DNA from: Bordetella parapertussis
Lineage (GTDB): Bacteria > Pseudomonadota > Gammaproteobacteria > Burkholderiales > Burkholderiaceae_C
NCBI GenBank assembly: GCA_945878355.1
Contig: CAMCTC010000077.1
Span: 1 to 22,415, forward strand
Reading direction: 5' to 3'
DNA length: 22,415 bases
Shown here: one piece after another, positions 7,527-15,254 of the stretch
Layout: every line of letters begins with the position of its first letter
How positions within the stretch are numbered: the stretch's first letter is position 1
Notes under the pieces: generated by a model
What the model was told of the DNA's origin: nothing
Database searches by the model: none
The model's input: the letters and a program-made list of their open reading frames with translations, nothing else
Made by a program: the position numbers and the translations under genes

Positions 7527-7829
7527 CGTGTCGTCTCCTTGTGAATGGGTCAATCGCATAGCCTACGGGCTCGTCTGGCGCTGCGCGCACAGGGTATGCC
7601 CTAGTGGGGTGTTGCGCCTGAGGCCCGGGCCAATCCGAGGCAGCACCTTGGCGCAGCGCCGGAGTTTGCTGCAGTCCTGCGCGGGTATCATCTTTCGGGC
7701 TGATGCGGCCGTGCTCAATGTCGGCGCAGCGTGCGGCGTCTGGTGCGACACGAAACCGCCGCCAGCCGTCTTGATCGGCGCAGCGCATCTATGCGCTTGC
7801 CGAGCGCAGACCTTCAACCGGAGAACCGC
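7527..7829. promoter_or_regulatory. Divergent intergenic region with repeated GCGCAGCG words
   Basis: This 303-bp gap separates the divergent SDR and DUF169 genes and must hold promoters for both. The word GGCGCAGCG occurs at 7650-7658 (within the perfect dyad GGCGCAGCGCC, 7650-7660), 7723-7731 and 7777-7785. An inverted copy of GCGCAGCGCC lies at 7577-7586. Two copies extend to an 11-bp direct repeat, TCGGCGCAGCG, at 7721 and 7775. I could not place convincing -35/-10 boxes. The word also occurs in coding sequence elsewhere, so regulatory meaning is inferred only from density and location. Confidence 0.4.
7782..7797. promoter_or_regulatory. 16-bp inverted repeat upstream of the DUF169 gene
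   Basis: AGCGCAT-CT-ATGCGCT is a perfect 7-2-7 inverted repeat ending 32 bp before the DUF169 start codon, where an operator would overlap the promoter or early transcript. It has the same half-site and spacer geometry as the dyad at 1355-1370, but the base sequence differs. It overlaps one of the GGCGCAGCG words. Confidence 0.45.
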
Positions 7830-8621
7830 ATGACCCATCCCACCCCGACTGCCCAGGACTGGCCGCAATTGGTCGATGAACTCAATCGATTGCTGCGACT
7901 GAAGACCACGCCGATCGGCATGAAGCTGTTTGAGCGCGTCGAGGACATGCAAGCGATCCCGAAAGTGCGGCGACCTGGCGCGATCCACACCACCGACCAG
8001 ATCGTCGCGCAGGCCGCTCGTCTGGGTTTCACGATCGGCATCACTCGCGAGGACCTGGTGGGCGCGCAGTGTGGCGCGGTGATCGGGCTGCACCCGCAGG
8101 ATGACGAGTGGCTGTCGGGCAAGTCCATGGCTGGCGTCTGGTTCGCCACCATCGAAGACTCGGCCGCTCATCAGCGCGCGATGACTGTTGTGCCGCATGG
8201 CAAATACAAGGCGATGGCGGTGTCACCGCTGGCCAGTGGTCGACTCGACCCGCCCGACATCTGCCTGATCTACGCGACGCCGGGGCAAATGATCCTGTTG
8301 ATCAACGGCCTGCAGTGGTCGGGCTACGGCAAGTTCGATTGGAGCGTTGTCGGCGAGTCGTCTTGTTCGGATTCATGGGGTCGCGCGCTGGCCACCGGCA
8401 AGCCCAGCCTGTCGATTCCCTGTTACGCCGAGCGGCGCTACGGCGGTGTGCTCGACGAGGAGATGCTGATGGCGTTGCCGCCGGGTGACCTGCCCAAGGC
8501 GATTGAAGGCATGCGACAACTGGCGACCAGGGGTTTGCGATACCCCGTGCCACAGTACGGCATCCAGGCCGACGCCCGCGCCGGCTTGGGCGCGAGCTAC
8601 CCGGATCGCGCGCCGAAATAG
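7830..8621 (+). CDS. DUF169 (COG2043-like) family protein
   Basis: A 263-aa protein that I assign to the DUF169 family from the opening LLRLKTTPIGMKLF (21-34) and the overall pattern of short Cys-containing motifs. The cysteines are C81 (GAQCGAVIG), C145, C179 (GESSCSDSW) and C198 (SIPCYAERR). The function of the family is not established to my knowledge. The spaced cysteines could bind a metal or cluster, but that is only a guess. The ATG at 7830 is preceded by GGAG (7820-7823); the open frame extends 99 bp upstream without family similarity. There is no signal peptide. It starts the plus-strand series DUF169-crotonase-Nudix, divergent from the SDR/hydratase/Rieske series, so it may take part in the same catabolic route. 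The family call is moderately sure. Confidence 0.8.
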   Translation: MTHPTPTAQDWPQLVDELNRLLRLKTTPIGMKLFERVEDMQAIPKVRRPGAIHTTDQIVAQAARLGFTIGITREDLVGAQCGAVIGLHPQDDEWLSGKSMAGVWFATIEDSAAHQRAMTVVPHGKYKAMAVSPLASGRLDPPDICLIYATPGQMILLINGLQWSGYGKFDWSVVGESSCSDSWGRALATGKPSLSIPCYAERRYGGVLDEEMLMALPPGDLPKAIEGMRQLATRGLRYPVPQYGIQADARAGLGASYPDRAPK

Positions 8622-8735
8622 CCGGTCTCGAACAGGCGAGGCGCAGCGCTGAACCGCTATGGCCTCGCGCCTAGGTGACAGGCCGGCTTCGGCTGCGCCG
8701 CCAGAATGGTTCGCATCAACAGCCGGAGACTTTGC

Positions 8736-9545
8736 ATGGAAGACCGCGTCCGTATCGAGATCGACGCCCACGGCGTGGCCGATGTCTGCCTGGTGCGCAG
8801 CGACAAGATGAACGCGTTGGACTTCGCGATGTTCGAAGCCTTGGCCGCTGCGATCACGAGGCTCAAGACCGAACCCCGCTTGCGCGCGGTCGTGCTGCAC
8901 GGCGAGGGCAGGGCTTTTTGCGCCGGCTTGGACATGGGGCGCATGGAAAAGCTCAACAAGGGCGAGCCGGGCGCAACGCGCGACCTGCGCCCACGCACCC
9001 ACGGCATCGCAAACTCGGCGCAATACCTCGGCTTGGGCTGGCGCGAGCTGCCGGTGCCGGTGATCGCAGCAGTGCACGGCGTGGCATTCGGCGGCGGGCT
9101 GCAACTCGCGCTAGGCGCCGACATTCGCCTGGTCACTGCCGACACCCAGATGAGCGTGATGGAGATCAAGTGGGGCCTGGTGCCCGACATGGCGGGCGTG
9201 GCGCTGATGCGCGGCCTGGTGCGCGACGACCATGCCCGCGAACTGACCTACACCGGTCGCTTGGTGCGTGGCGAAGAAGCCGTGCAGCTGGGTTTGGCGA
9301 CCCGGGTCTGCGCCGACCCATTGGCCGAGGCGCGGGCGATGGCGCATGCGATATCGCAGCGCAACCCGCACGCGATGCGAGCCGACAAGCGGCTGATGAA
9401 CCTGGCCAACCAGACGCTGGACGCGAGCTCAGCCGAGTTGCTGATGGCCGAATCGGTCGAGCAGGTCGCACTGATGGGTCAGCCCAACCAACTCGAAGCG
9501 GTGCGCGCCAATCTTGAGAAGCGCGCTCCTGTGTTCCACGACTGA
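8736..9545 (+). CDS. Enoyl-CoA hydratase/isomerase (crotonase) family protein
   Basis: A 269-aa crotonase-fold enzyme acting on an acyl-CoA. The oxyanion-hole segments are RAFCAGLDM (59-67) and GVAFGGGLQLALGAD (115-129). The acid/base pair of classical hydratases is not intact. The position of the first Glu (rat ECH E144) is Q123, while the second is kept as E143 (MEIKWG). A downstream D151 (LVPDMAG) matches the extra Asp of dienoyl-CoA isomerases by remembered alignment. An isomerase or another crotonase reaction is therefore as likely as hydration. The ATG at 8736 has GGAG at 8725-8728; the 10 upstream in-frame codons are unlikely. It follows the DUF169 gene by 114 bp and precedes the Nudix gene by 17 bp. 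Confidence 0.9.
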   Translation: MEDRVRIEIDAHGVADVCLVRSDKMNALDFAMFEALAAAITRLKTEPRLRAVVLHGEGRAFCAGLDMGRMEKLNKGEPGATRDLRPRTHGIANSAQYLGLGWRELPVPVIAAVHGVAFGGGLQLALGADIRLVTADTQMSVMEIKWGLVPDMAGVALMRGLVRDDHARELTYTGRLVRGEEAVQLGLATRVCADPLAEARAMAHAISQRNPHAMRADKRLMNLANQTLDASSAELLMAESVEQVALMGQPNQLEAVRANLEKRAPVFHD

Positions 9546-9562
9546 CCGACCCGGCCCACCCG

Positions 9563-10222
9563 ATGCAAAGAGACGAGGCCTTGCGCCAACAAGTCAGCGA
9601 GCGGCTGGCCGCTTGGCCGCTGCACGCGCCTGACGAGACCGGCTTGAAGCGCGCCGCGGTCGCGCTGGTGATTGCCGACGAGGGCCCGGGCTCAGGCCTG
9701 TGGGGCCTGACCAAGTCCGGCCATTGGAGCACCGAGGCTGCATTGATCCTGACCCGGCGTGCCAAGCACCTTCGCCGCCATGCTGGCCAATGGGCTCTGC
9801 CTGGGGGCAGGATAGACGACGGCGAGACACCCGAGCAGACCGCGCTGCGCGAGTTGTCCGAGGAGGTCGGCCTGCAGCTGACCGAGGCCGATGTGATGGG
9901 GCGGCTCGACACTTTCATCACGCGCTCGGGCTTTGCGATGATCCCGGTGGTGATGTGGGCCGGCGAGGCACGCAAGCTCACGCCCGACCCGGCCGAGGTG
10001 GCCAGCATCCACCGCATCCCGATCAATGAGTTTCTGCGAGCCGACGCGCCTGTGCTCGAGCCGCTAGAAGGCAGCGAGCACCCGGTGCTCAAGATGCCGG
10101 TGGGCGACAACTGGATTGCCGCGCCGACCGCTGCGCTGATCTACCAATTCCGAGAGGTCTGTGTGCTGGGCCGACCGACCCGGGTGGCACACTACGAGCA
10201 GCCGGTGTTCGCCTGGAAGTAG
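9563..10222 (+). CDS. Nudix hydrolase, NudL-like CoA pyrophosphatase
   Basis: A 219-aa Nudix hydrolase likely to cleave CoA or acyl-CoA into 4'-phosphopantetheine species and 3',5'-ADP. The full Nudix box runs from G82 to L104 with E88, R96, E97, E100 and E101, matching Gx5Ex7REUxEExGU. Just upstream, LTRRAKHLRRHAGQWALPGG (63-82) matches the CoA-binding NuCoA/UPF0035 motif, with Leu in place of the usual Phe before PGG. It is the third gene of the plus-strand series, 17 bp after the crotonase stop, with no obvious ribosome site of its own, so it may be translated by coupling. Placement in a CoA-ester cluster fits a role in CoA turnover. Substrate is inferred from the motif. Confidence 0.87.
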   Translation: MQRDEALRQQVSERLAAWPLHAPDETGLKRAAVALVIADEGPGSGLWGLTKSGHWSTEAALILTRRAKHLRRHAGQWALPGGRIDDGETPEQTALRELSEEVGLQLTEADVMGRLDTFITRSGFAMIPVVMWAGEARKLTPDPAEVASIHRIPINEFLRADAPVLEPLEGSEHPVLKMPVGDNWIAAPTAALIYQFREVCVLGRPTRVAHYEQPVFAWK

Positions 10223-10224
10223 TA

Positions 10225-10240
10225 CGGCGCTTGGGCGCCG
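10225..10240. terminator. GC-rich hairpin between convergent genes
   Basis: CGGCGC-TTGG-GCGCCG forms a perfect 6-bp stem with a tetraloop in the 22-bp gap between the Nudix gene and the convergent lipoprotein gene. No T-tract follows on either strand, so a role as a transcript end is plausible but unproven. Confidence 0.4.
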
Positions 10241-10244
10241 CGGG

Positions 10245-10826
10245 TCAATGACAGGTCTGCGCCTGCAGCAAGCCTTTGAGAAAGCCACGCCGCACCATGC
10301 CGGCGCTGATGGCCGCAGCCACGGCCTTGGACGCACGCTCGGCGCCGCTGAGTTTGCGGACCCAACTGCGGTAGGGGATCAGGCCTTCGGCCGCACCTTT
10401 GATCGCGTCCAATGCCGCGTTGCCTGCCAGCACACCGCCGCGCTCGACCAGGCTCTTGTCGTCGGCTGGGACCGCCACATCGAGGTCAGGGCCCAGCGCT
10501 TCATCGAGCGCGTGGATCTCGGTTGCCAGCGCAATGCAGTCATGGATGACGGGCACTGCATAGACCTGTTTCCTTGCTTCCACCAGCACGGGCGGCACGG
10601 CGACTTGCCGCAGGTTGAGGTCGCTCAGCGGACTGGTTGCCGCGTCGGTAATTCGTTGGGTCGGTGGCGCTACGCAGCCAGTCATTGCGGTCATTGTGGC
10701 CAGGCAGCCAAGGACCCATCCCGCGGCCAGCGCCCGGGCCATCGGCCCGCTGCGACTGGGCCGCACGCTGCCAATCGTCGCTCTCGTTGGTTCGGCCGGC
10801 TCGGCCGGTTTGGCCGCGCCGGTCAT
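10245..10826 (-). CDS. Putative lipoprotein of unknown function
   Basis: A 193-aa protein with a lipoprotein-type signal: a hydrophobic stretch (GWVLGCLATMTAM) runs into TGC, giving Cys51 as the likely lipidated residue. The mature part of about 140 aa has no motif I recognise and ends with a basic helical segment. Two starts are possible. The ATG at 10826 overlaps the regulator's stop as ATGA, typical of translational coupling, but leaves an unusually long Pro/Ala-rich leader. The ATG at 10742 gives a standard 22-residue lipoprotein signal but has no clear ribosome site. I list the coupled start. It is the second gene of a two-gene unit with the LuxR-type regulator, so an envelope role linked to that regulator's signal is possible. 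Confidence 0.75.
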   Translation of the reverse strand: MTGAAKPAEPAEPTRATIGSVRPSRSGPMARALAAGWVLGCLATMTAMTGCVAPPTQRITDAATSPLSDLNLRQVAVPPVLVEARKQVYAVPVIHDCIALATEIHALDEALGPDLDVAVPADDKSLVERGGVLAGNAALDAIKGAAEGLIPYRSWVRKLSGAERASKAVAAAISAGMVRRGFLKGLLQAQTCH

Positions 10827-13642
10827 CGCATCAGCCCGAGCCGGCGCGCGATCGCCACCGCCTGCGTTCGACTGCGGGCATCGAGCTTGAGGTTGATGTT
10901 GCGCAGATGGGTGCGCACGGTGCTGTCGCTGACGAACAATTTTTCAGCCATCGCGCTGTTGCTATAGCCCTCGGCCAGCAGCTGCAACACGCGGATCTCC
11001 TTGCGCGTCAGCGCTTCGGCCAGCGCCGGGTGCACGCCCGCCAGTGCGGCAGCACCGGCCTGGTCCGCTATGGCCTCGTCGCTCTCGGGTCCGATGATCT
11101 GCAGCAGTCGCTGCAGATAGTCGTCGAAGATGGGGTCTGGCCTGGCGCCCGAGGCTTCGTGCAAGGCCGCATGGACGCGCCGCAGCAAGGCGCCCACCGG
11201 TGGCCCCTCGTCCAGCAGCAGCCGCACAAAGCCTTCGACGCATGCCTGCTTGAGCACCACGCCCATCAAGGCCATGGCCGCGGCGGCGTCGCCCGCTCGC
11301 TGCAGTGCCACCGCTTGCAACACCTGAAGCTTGAGGGCGCGGCGCAGGCGCATCGCGTCGCGCGCCTGTTGCACCGCAGCCGCGGCGTCCTGGGCCGCTT
11401 TGGCAGCGTCGCCGAACAGCGCGCGCCAGCGCAGCCGGCCTATCACCAGGTCGTCGACATCGTGCGCGGTGAGCTGCCGCTTGGCCACGCGCTGCCACAC
11501 CGGGGCGTCGTCGGCGCGGTCCAGCGCCTGGCTGGCGGCCTCGGGCTGGCCTTGCAGCACCAGCATGCGTGCGCGCTCGAGCCGAGCGCTGGCGACGACG
11601 CGCGGCAACTGGCGGTGGTGGCCTAGGTATTCCAGCTCGGTGATCGCGGCGAGCGCGGCGTCGATGTCGCCGCGCTGGAAGGCGATGCGTGAGCGCATCG
11701 TGTGGCTCAGGATCATGTGATCAGGCAGTCCGACATCGCGCGCCAGCGGCAGGTAGACGTTGAGCAGGTGCTCGGCCTGGTCGAGCTGGTGAAGCTCGTA
11801 GACCGCACCGGCATAGAGCACGCCGGCCCAGGCGTTGCCGTGGCTGGGCGGATAGCTCGCATCGGGCAGCGCGGTCTGGCCACCGGCCAGACCGACGGCG
11901 AGCCGGAAGCGTGCAGTGGCCTGGCGCAGCCGCCCTTGCTGCAGGTCGAGCAGGCCTTCGACCGACTCGCTGTACATGCGGTTGAAGCCCGGGCCCTGCT
12001 GGCCGCGCCTCGCTGCATCGAGCAGGCGCTGGGCCTGCTCGTGCTCGCCCAGCACGCCCATCACATGGGCCATCGCGTTGCACAGCACGCTGTCGGCAAA
12101 GGGCTGGCCGCTGGGCACCCGGGCCAGGTGCTCGCGGCCGATGTCGTGAGCCTCCTCCATCCGGTCCATCATCGCCAGCAGCATCGGTTGCAGCGCGTTG
12201 ACATGGGCGAGCACCACCGGGTCGTCGCTGTGCTCGCAGCCCGACTGGCGCAGCAGCGCCATCGCCTCCCAGGGCCCACGCGTGAGCATGCAGGCCCACA
12301 GCGACACCACTTGCAGCACCGGCTGTTCGCGCAGCAGCGCCGAGGGCAGGGCGGCAAACCAGCGCGCCAGCAACCGCATCCGGCCTTGCTCGAGAAACAC
12401 CAGCGCATGCTGTGCCAACAGGTCGATGGCGTAAGGCATGTCGCCGCCCTCGATCGCGTGGTCGATTGCCGGGACCGGCCGGCCTTGCGACTCGTACCAA
12501 CCCGATGCGGCCAGATGCAGCCTGGCCAGTTGCTCGGGTTGCTCGCGCAGCAGTTGGGCGCGCAGGAAATCGGCAAACAAGCTGTGGTAGCGCCATTCGC
12601 GCTCTGGGGTCTGGCGCGGCTGTGCCGGGTCGGGCTCGGCATTGTCGATCGGGGTGATGAACAGGTTGGCGGCGTCGAGCTGCTCGAGGATGCGGCGGCT
12701 GTCGCTGCGCGGGTTCAAGGCCTGGCACAGCGGCGCATTGAGGTGGCGCAGCAAGCTGGTGCGCAGCAGGAAATCGCGGATCTCGGGGCTTTGCCTGTCG
12801 AGCACGTCTTCGGCCAGGAAGTCGGCGACGGCGCGGTTGCTGCCTGAGAACTGGGTGACGAAACCCGCCACCGACCCGTGCCGGGCATGCAGGTCGTCCA
12901 GCGCCATCGAGGCCAGCCAGAGCGCGGCGATCCAGCCCTCGGTCTTGCGGTGCAGGTCGGGCAGGTGGTGCTGCAGTTCGGCCGCTGCGGCACCGGGCTG
13001 GCCGCCGGTCTGGCGCAGCGCGAAGAAGCGCTGGGTTTCGGCCAGCGAAAAGCGCAGGTGCTCGGTGTCTATCTCGAGCAACTGACCGGCTGCGCGCAGC
13101 CGGCCCAGCCCCAGGTCTGGCAGGCTGCGCGACCCCAGCACCAGTTGGCCGCGGCGCGGCAAGTGATCGATGATTTCGCGCAGCAGACCCAGCACGGCGG
13201 GATCGGTGATCAGTTCGAAGTCGTCCAGGAACAGCGCGAACGGCGCGCCGTGCCGCCCCAGCGTGTCCATCAGCACCAGCGGCGAGGCACCTGGCGCCAG
13301 GTCGACGACGAACTGCGCCAGCGCTTGGCGCAAGCAGGCCAGGAAGCGCGGCACGTCGTTGTCGGCCCGGTCCAGCGTCAGCCAGGCGGTGTCCATGCCG
13401 CGCTCTGCCATGCGCTCGCGCGCCTGGACCATCGCGGTGGTCTTGCCGAAGCCGGCCGGCGCCCGCACCAGCACCAGCTTGACCGCGCCGGCGGCCACGA
13501 TCCCTTGGCAGACGGCATCGCGAGGCACCTGGGTCGCGGTGACGCTGGGCGGACTGAGCTTGGACGACAGGGGTCCCGATGCCGACGACCCGGATGACGC
13601 GGGCGAGGGCATCGGGCGGGCTGGGGGCGGCGTCGAGAGCAT
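10823..13642 (-). CDS. MalT/AlkS-type LuxR-family transcriptional regulator (STAND ATPase)
   Basis: A 939-aa ATP-dependent activator of the large LuxR (LAL/MalT) type. The N-terminal P-loop APAGFGKTT lies at 61-69 and a Walker B-like FALFLDDF at about 135-142. A long helical, TPR-like middle region follows, as expected for inducer sensing. A C-terminal LuxR helix-turn-helix (LTRKEIRVLQLLAEGYSNSAMAEKLFVSDSTVRTH...) occupies the last 65 residues. The length is normal for MalT, AlkS and relatives. The first 35 residues are Pro/Ser-rich; another ATG ten codons in is possible, and neither has a strong ribosome site. It diverges from the tesB-like gene across only 54 bp and overlaps the lipoprotein gene by 4 bp. 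It is a good candidate to activate the neighbouring acyl-CoA genes, but the inducer is unknown. Confidence 0.92.
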   Translation of the reverse strand: MLSTPPPARPMPSPASSGSSASGPLSSKLSPPSVTATQVPRDAVCQGIVAAGAVKLVLVRAPAGFGKTTAMVQARERMAERGMDTAWLTLDRADNDVPRFLACLRQALAQFVVDLAPGASPLVLMDTLGRHGAPFALFLDDFELITDPAVLGLLREIIDHLPRRGQLVLGSRSLPDLGLGRLRAAGQLLEIDTEHLRFSLAETQRFFALRQTGGQPGAAAAELQHHLPDLHRKTEGWIAALWLASMALDDLHARHGSVAGFVTQFSGSNRAVADFLAEDVLDRQSPEIRDFLLRTSLLRHLNAPLCQALNPRSDSRRILEQLDAANLFITPIDNAEPDPAQPRQTPEREWRYHSLFADFLRAQLLREQPEQLARLHLAASGWYESQGRPVPAIDHAIEGGDMPYAIDLLAQHALVFLEQGRMRLLARWFAALPSALLREQPVLQVVSLWACMLTRGPWEAMALLRQSGCEHSDDPVVLAHVNALQPMLLAMMDRMEEAHDIGREHLARVPSGQPFADSVLCNAMAHVMGVLGEHEQAQRLLDAARRGQQGPGFNRMYSESVEGLLDLQQGRLRQATARFRLAVGLAGGQTALPDASYPPSHGNAWAGVLYAGAVYELHQLDQAEHLLNVYLPLARDVGLPDHMILSHTMRSRIAFQRGDIDAALAAITELEYLGHHRQLPRVVASARLERARMLVLQGQPEAASQALDRADDAPVWQRVAKRQLTAHDVDDLVIGRLRWRALFGDAAKAAQDAAAAVQQARDAMRLRRALKLQVLQAVALQRAGDAAAAMALMGVVLKQACVEGFVRLLLDEGPPVGALLRRVHAALHEASGARPDPIFDDYLQRLLQIIGPESDEAIADQAGAAALAGVHPALAEALTRKEIRVLQLLAEGYSNSAMAEKLFVSDSTVRTHLRNINLKLDARSRTQAVAIARRLGLMR

Positions 13643-13696
13643 GACCCATCATTCTGGCCCGGCGTGGCGATGGCGGCTCGGCACAATGGGGACACG

Positions 13697-14611
13697 ATGA
13701 GCCAAAACCACGAGCCCCAAGCCCCGCACGCAGCCCAAGCTGCGCCCGACAACACCCGCCAGGCCTTGAGCGATCTGGTCGATCTGCTCGGCCTGGAAGC
13801 GCTGGAGGAAGACCAGTTTCGCGGCCGAAACCTCGACATCGGCAGCCCAGCGGTGTTCGGCGGCCAGGTGCTGGGCCAGTCCTTGATGGCCGCGGCACTG
13901 ACCGTGACCGAAGCCCAAACCATCCATTCGCTGCACGGCTACTTTCTGCGTGCCGGCGACAAGTCCGAGCCCATCGTCTACGAGGTCGACCGCGTCCGCG
14001 ATGGCGCCAGCTTCTCGCTGCGGCGGATCGCAGCGATCCAGCATGGCCGGGAGATTTTCCAGATGTCGGCCTCGTTCCACAGGCCTGAGGACGGGCCGTC
14101 TCACCAGGGCGAGATGCCGGCAGCACCACCCCCCGAGAGCCTGGTCAACGAGCACCTGCGCCAGCGCGCGATCAGCGACCAGATGCCAGAGCGGATGCGG
14201 GAGTTTTTGCACCAGGCGCACCCCTTGGATTTCCGCTCGGTCGACCCGCTCGACCCCTTGATGCCCGATGTGCGACCGCCGTATGCCTTGCACTGGATGC
14301 GAGCGGCCGACAAGCTGCCCGACGACCCGTTGGTCCACCAGGCGATGCTGGCCTACGCCTCGGACTTCAGCTTGATGCGGGTGGCGATGCAGCCGCACCG
14401 ATTGAACTTTGTCCAGCCCGGCGTGCATTGCGCGAGCCTGGACCACGCGATGTGGTTCCACCGCGATTTCCGCTTCGACGATTGGCTGCTGTACCAGAGC
14501 GATTCGCCGTTGATGACCGGCGGGCGCGGGTTTTGCCGTGGCAGCCTGTGGTCGCGCGATGGCCAACTGGTGGCCAGCGTGGCGCAGGAAGGGCTGATCC
14601 GGGCGCGCTGA
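13697..14611 (+). CDS. tesB: Acyl-CoA thioesterase II, TesB family
   Basis: Double-hotdog thioesterase of 304 aa that hydrolyses acyl-CoA to free acid and CoA in the cytoplasm. By remembered alignment with E. coli TesB, the catalytic residues are D223 (YASDFSLM), S247 in the place of Thr228 (ASLDHAMWFHR) and Q297 (VAQEGLIR). The N-terminal hotdog has GGQVLGQSLMAA at 55-66. Residues 1-20 form a polar extension rich in Pro, Gln and Ala. The ATG at 13697 is chosen over an in-frame ATG 33 bp upstream because the family begins near here; the ribosome site (GGGGA) is modest. It diverges from the LuxR-type regulator gene, which may control it. It could drain CoA esters when the pathway backs up. Confidence 0.92.
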   Translation: MSQNHEPQAPHAAQAAPDNTRQALSDLVDLLGLEALEEDQFRGRNLDIGSPAVFGGQVLGQSLMAAALTVTEAQTIHSLHGYFLRAGDKSEPIVYEVDRVRDGASFSLRRIAAIQHGREIFQMSASFHRPEDGPSHQGEMPAAPPPESLVNEHLRQRAISDQMPERMREFLHQAHPLDFRSVDPLDPLMPDVRPPYALHWMRAADKLPDDPLVHQAMLAYASDFSLMRVAMQPHRLNFVQPGVHCASLDHAMWFHRDFRFDDWLLYQSDSPLMTGGRGFCRGSLWSRDGQLVASVAQEGLIRAR

Positions 14612-14710
14612 ACCCCGCTGCTGATGCTGCTGCAAGGCTTTTGGCCCTGCGGCCGATGGGCTGGGCCTGTCGGGCCGAGAATGGAATTTTTCAGCCAACG
14701 GAGCGGCAGC

Positions 14711-15241
14711 ATGACGCAAGACATCATCACCCTGGGCGGCGGTTGTTTTTGGTGCACCGAGGCCGTTTTCGAGCAGGTCGAAGGCGTGCTCGGCGTGCAA
14801 TCAGGCTATTGCAACGGCCAGGTTCGTGACCCGAGTTACGAGCAGGTGTGCGAGGGCCAGACCGGCCATGCCGAAGTGGTGCGGGTTCAGTTCGACCCTC
14901 AGCGCCTGTCGCTGCGGCAGGTGCTGGAGATCTTCTTCGTGGTTCACGACCCGACCACGCTCAACCGCCAAGGCAACGATGCCGGCACCCAGTACCGCTC
15001 GGGCATCTACTGGCACGACGCCGATCAAGAGAAAGTGGTTCGCGAGGTGGTGGCCGAGCTCGACGCCGAGCTGAGGGGCAGGGTGGTGACCGAACTCGCT
15101 GCTGAGACCAACTACTGGCCCGCCGAGGCCTACCACCAGCATTACTTTGCGAACAACCCAGGTCAAGGCTACTGTGCTTATGTGGTTGCGCCCAAGGTGG
15201 AGAAGTTCAGGAAGACCTTCGCCGAGCGTGTGCGTCGCTGA
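14711..15241 (+). CDS. msrA: Peptide methionine-S-sulfoxide reductase MsrA
   Basis: A 176-aa MsrA that reduces methionine-S-sulfoxide in proteins, recycled by thioredoxin. The catalytic motif GCFWC (11-15) carries nucleophile C12. The conserved block HDPTTLNRQGNDAGTQYRS lies at 79-97. A candidate recycling cysteine, C155, sits in GQGYCAYV near the C-terminus. C15 directly after GCFW is an extra cysteine near the nucleophile. The ATG at 14711 has GGAG at 14700-14703; the open frame extends 87 bp upstream without support. It lies 99 bp after tesB and converges on pdxH. The assignment is secure. Confidence 0.95.
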   Translation: MTQDIITLGGGCFWCTEAVFEQVEGVLGVQSGYCNGQVRDPSYEQVCEGQTGHAEVVRVQFDPQRLSLRQVLEIFFVVHDPTTLNRQGNDAGTQYRSGIYWHDADQEKVVREVVAELDAELRGRVVTELAAETNYWPAEAYHQHYFANNPGQGYCAYVVAPKVEKFRKTFAERVRR

Positions 15242-15254
15242 GCACGCAAGCCGC

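Noticed and set aside
8636..8668. Possible terminator after the DUF169 gene (GCGAGGC paired with GCCTCGC)
   Set aside because: The stem is 7 bp with a 19-nt loop and no T-tract, too weak to list as a terminator.
11702..12847. 381-codon plus-strand open frame opposite the regulator
   Set aside because: His/Gln/Arg-rich shadow of the regulator gene with no motif or ribosome site.
11721..14129. 802-codon minus-strand open frame overlapping the LuxR-type regulator and tesB
   Set aside because: It is a low-complexity Arg/Pro/Ala-rich translation in another frame of two well-supported genes, typical of high-GC DNA.
14624..14710. Upstream extension of the MsrA frame
   Set aside because: The added residues do not resemble MsrA, and the ATG at 14711 has a good ribosome site.
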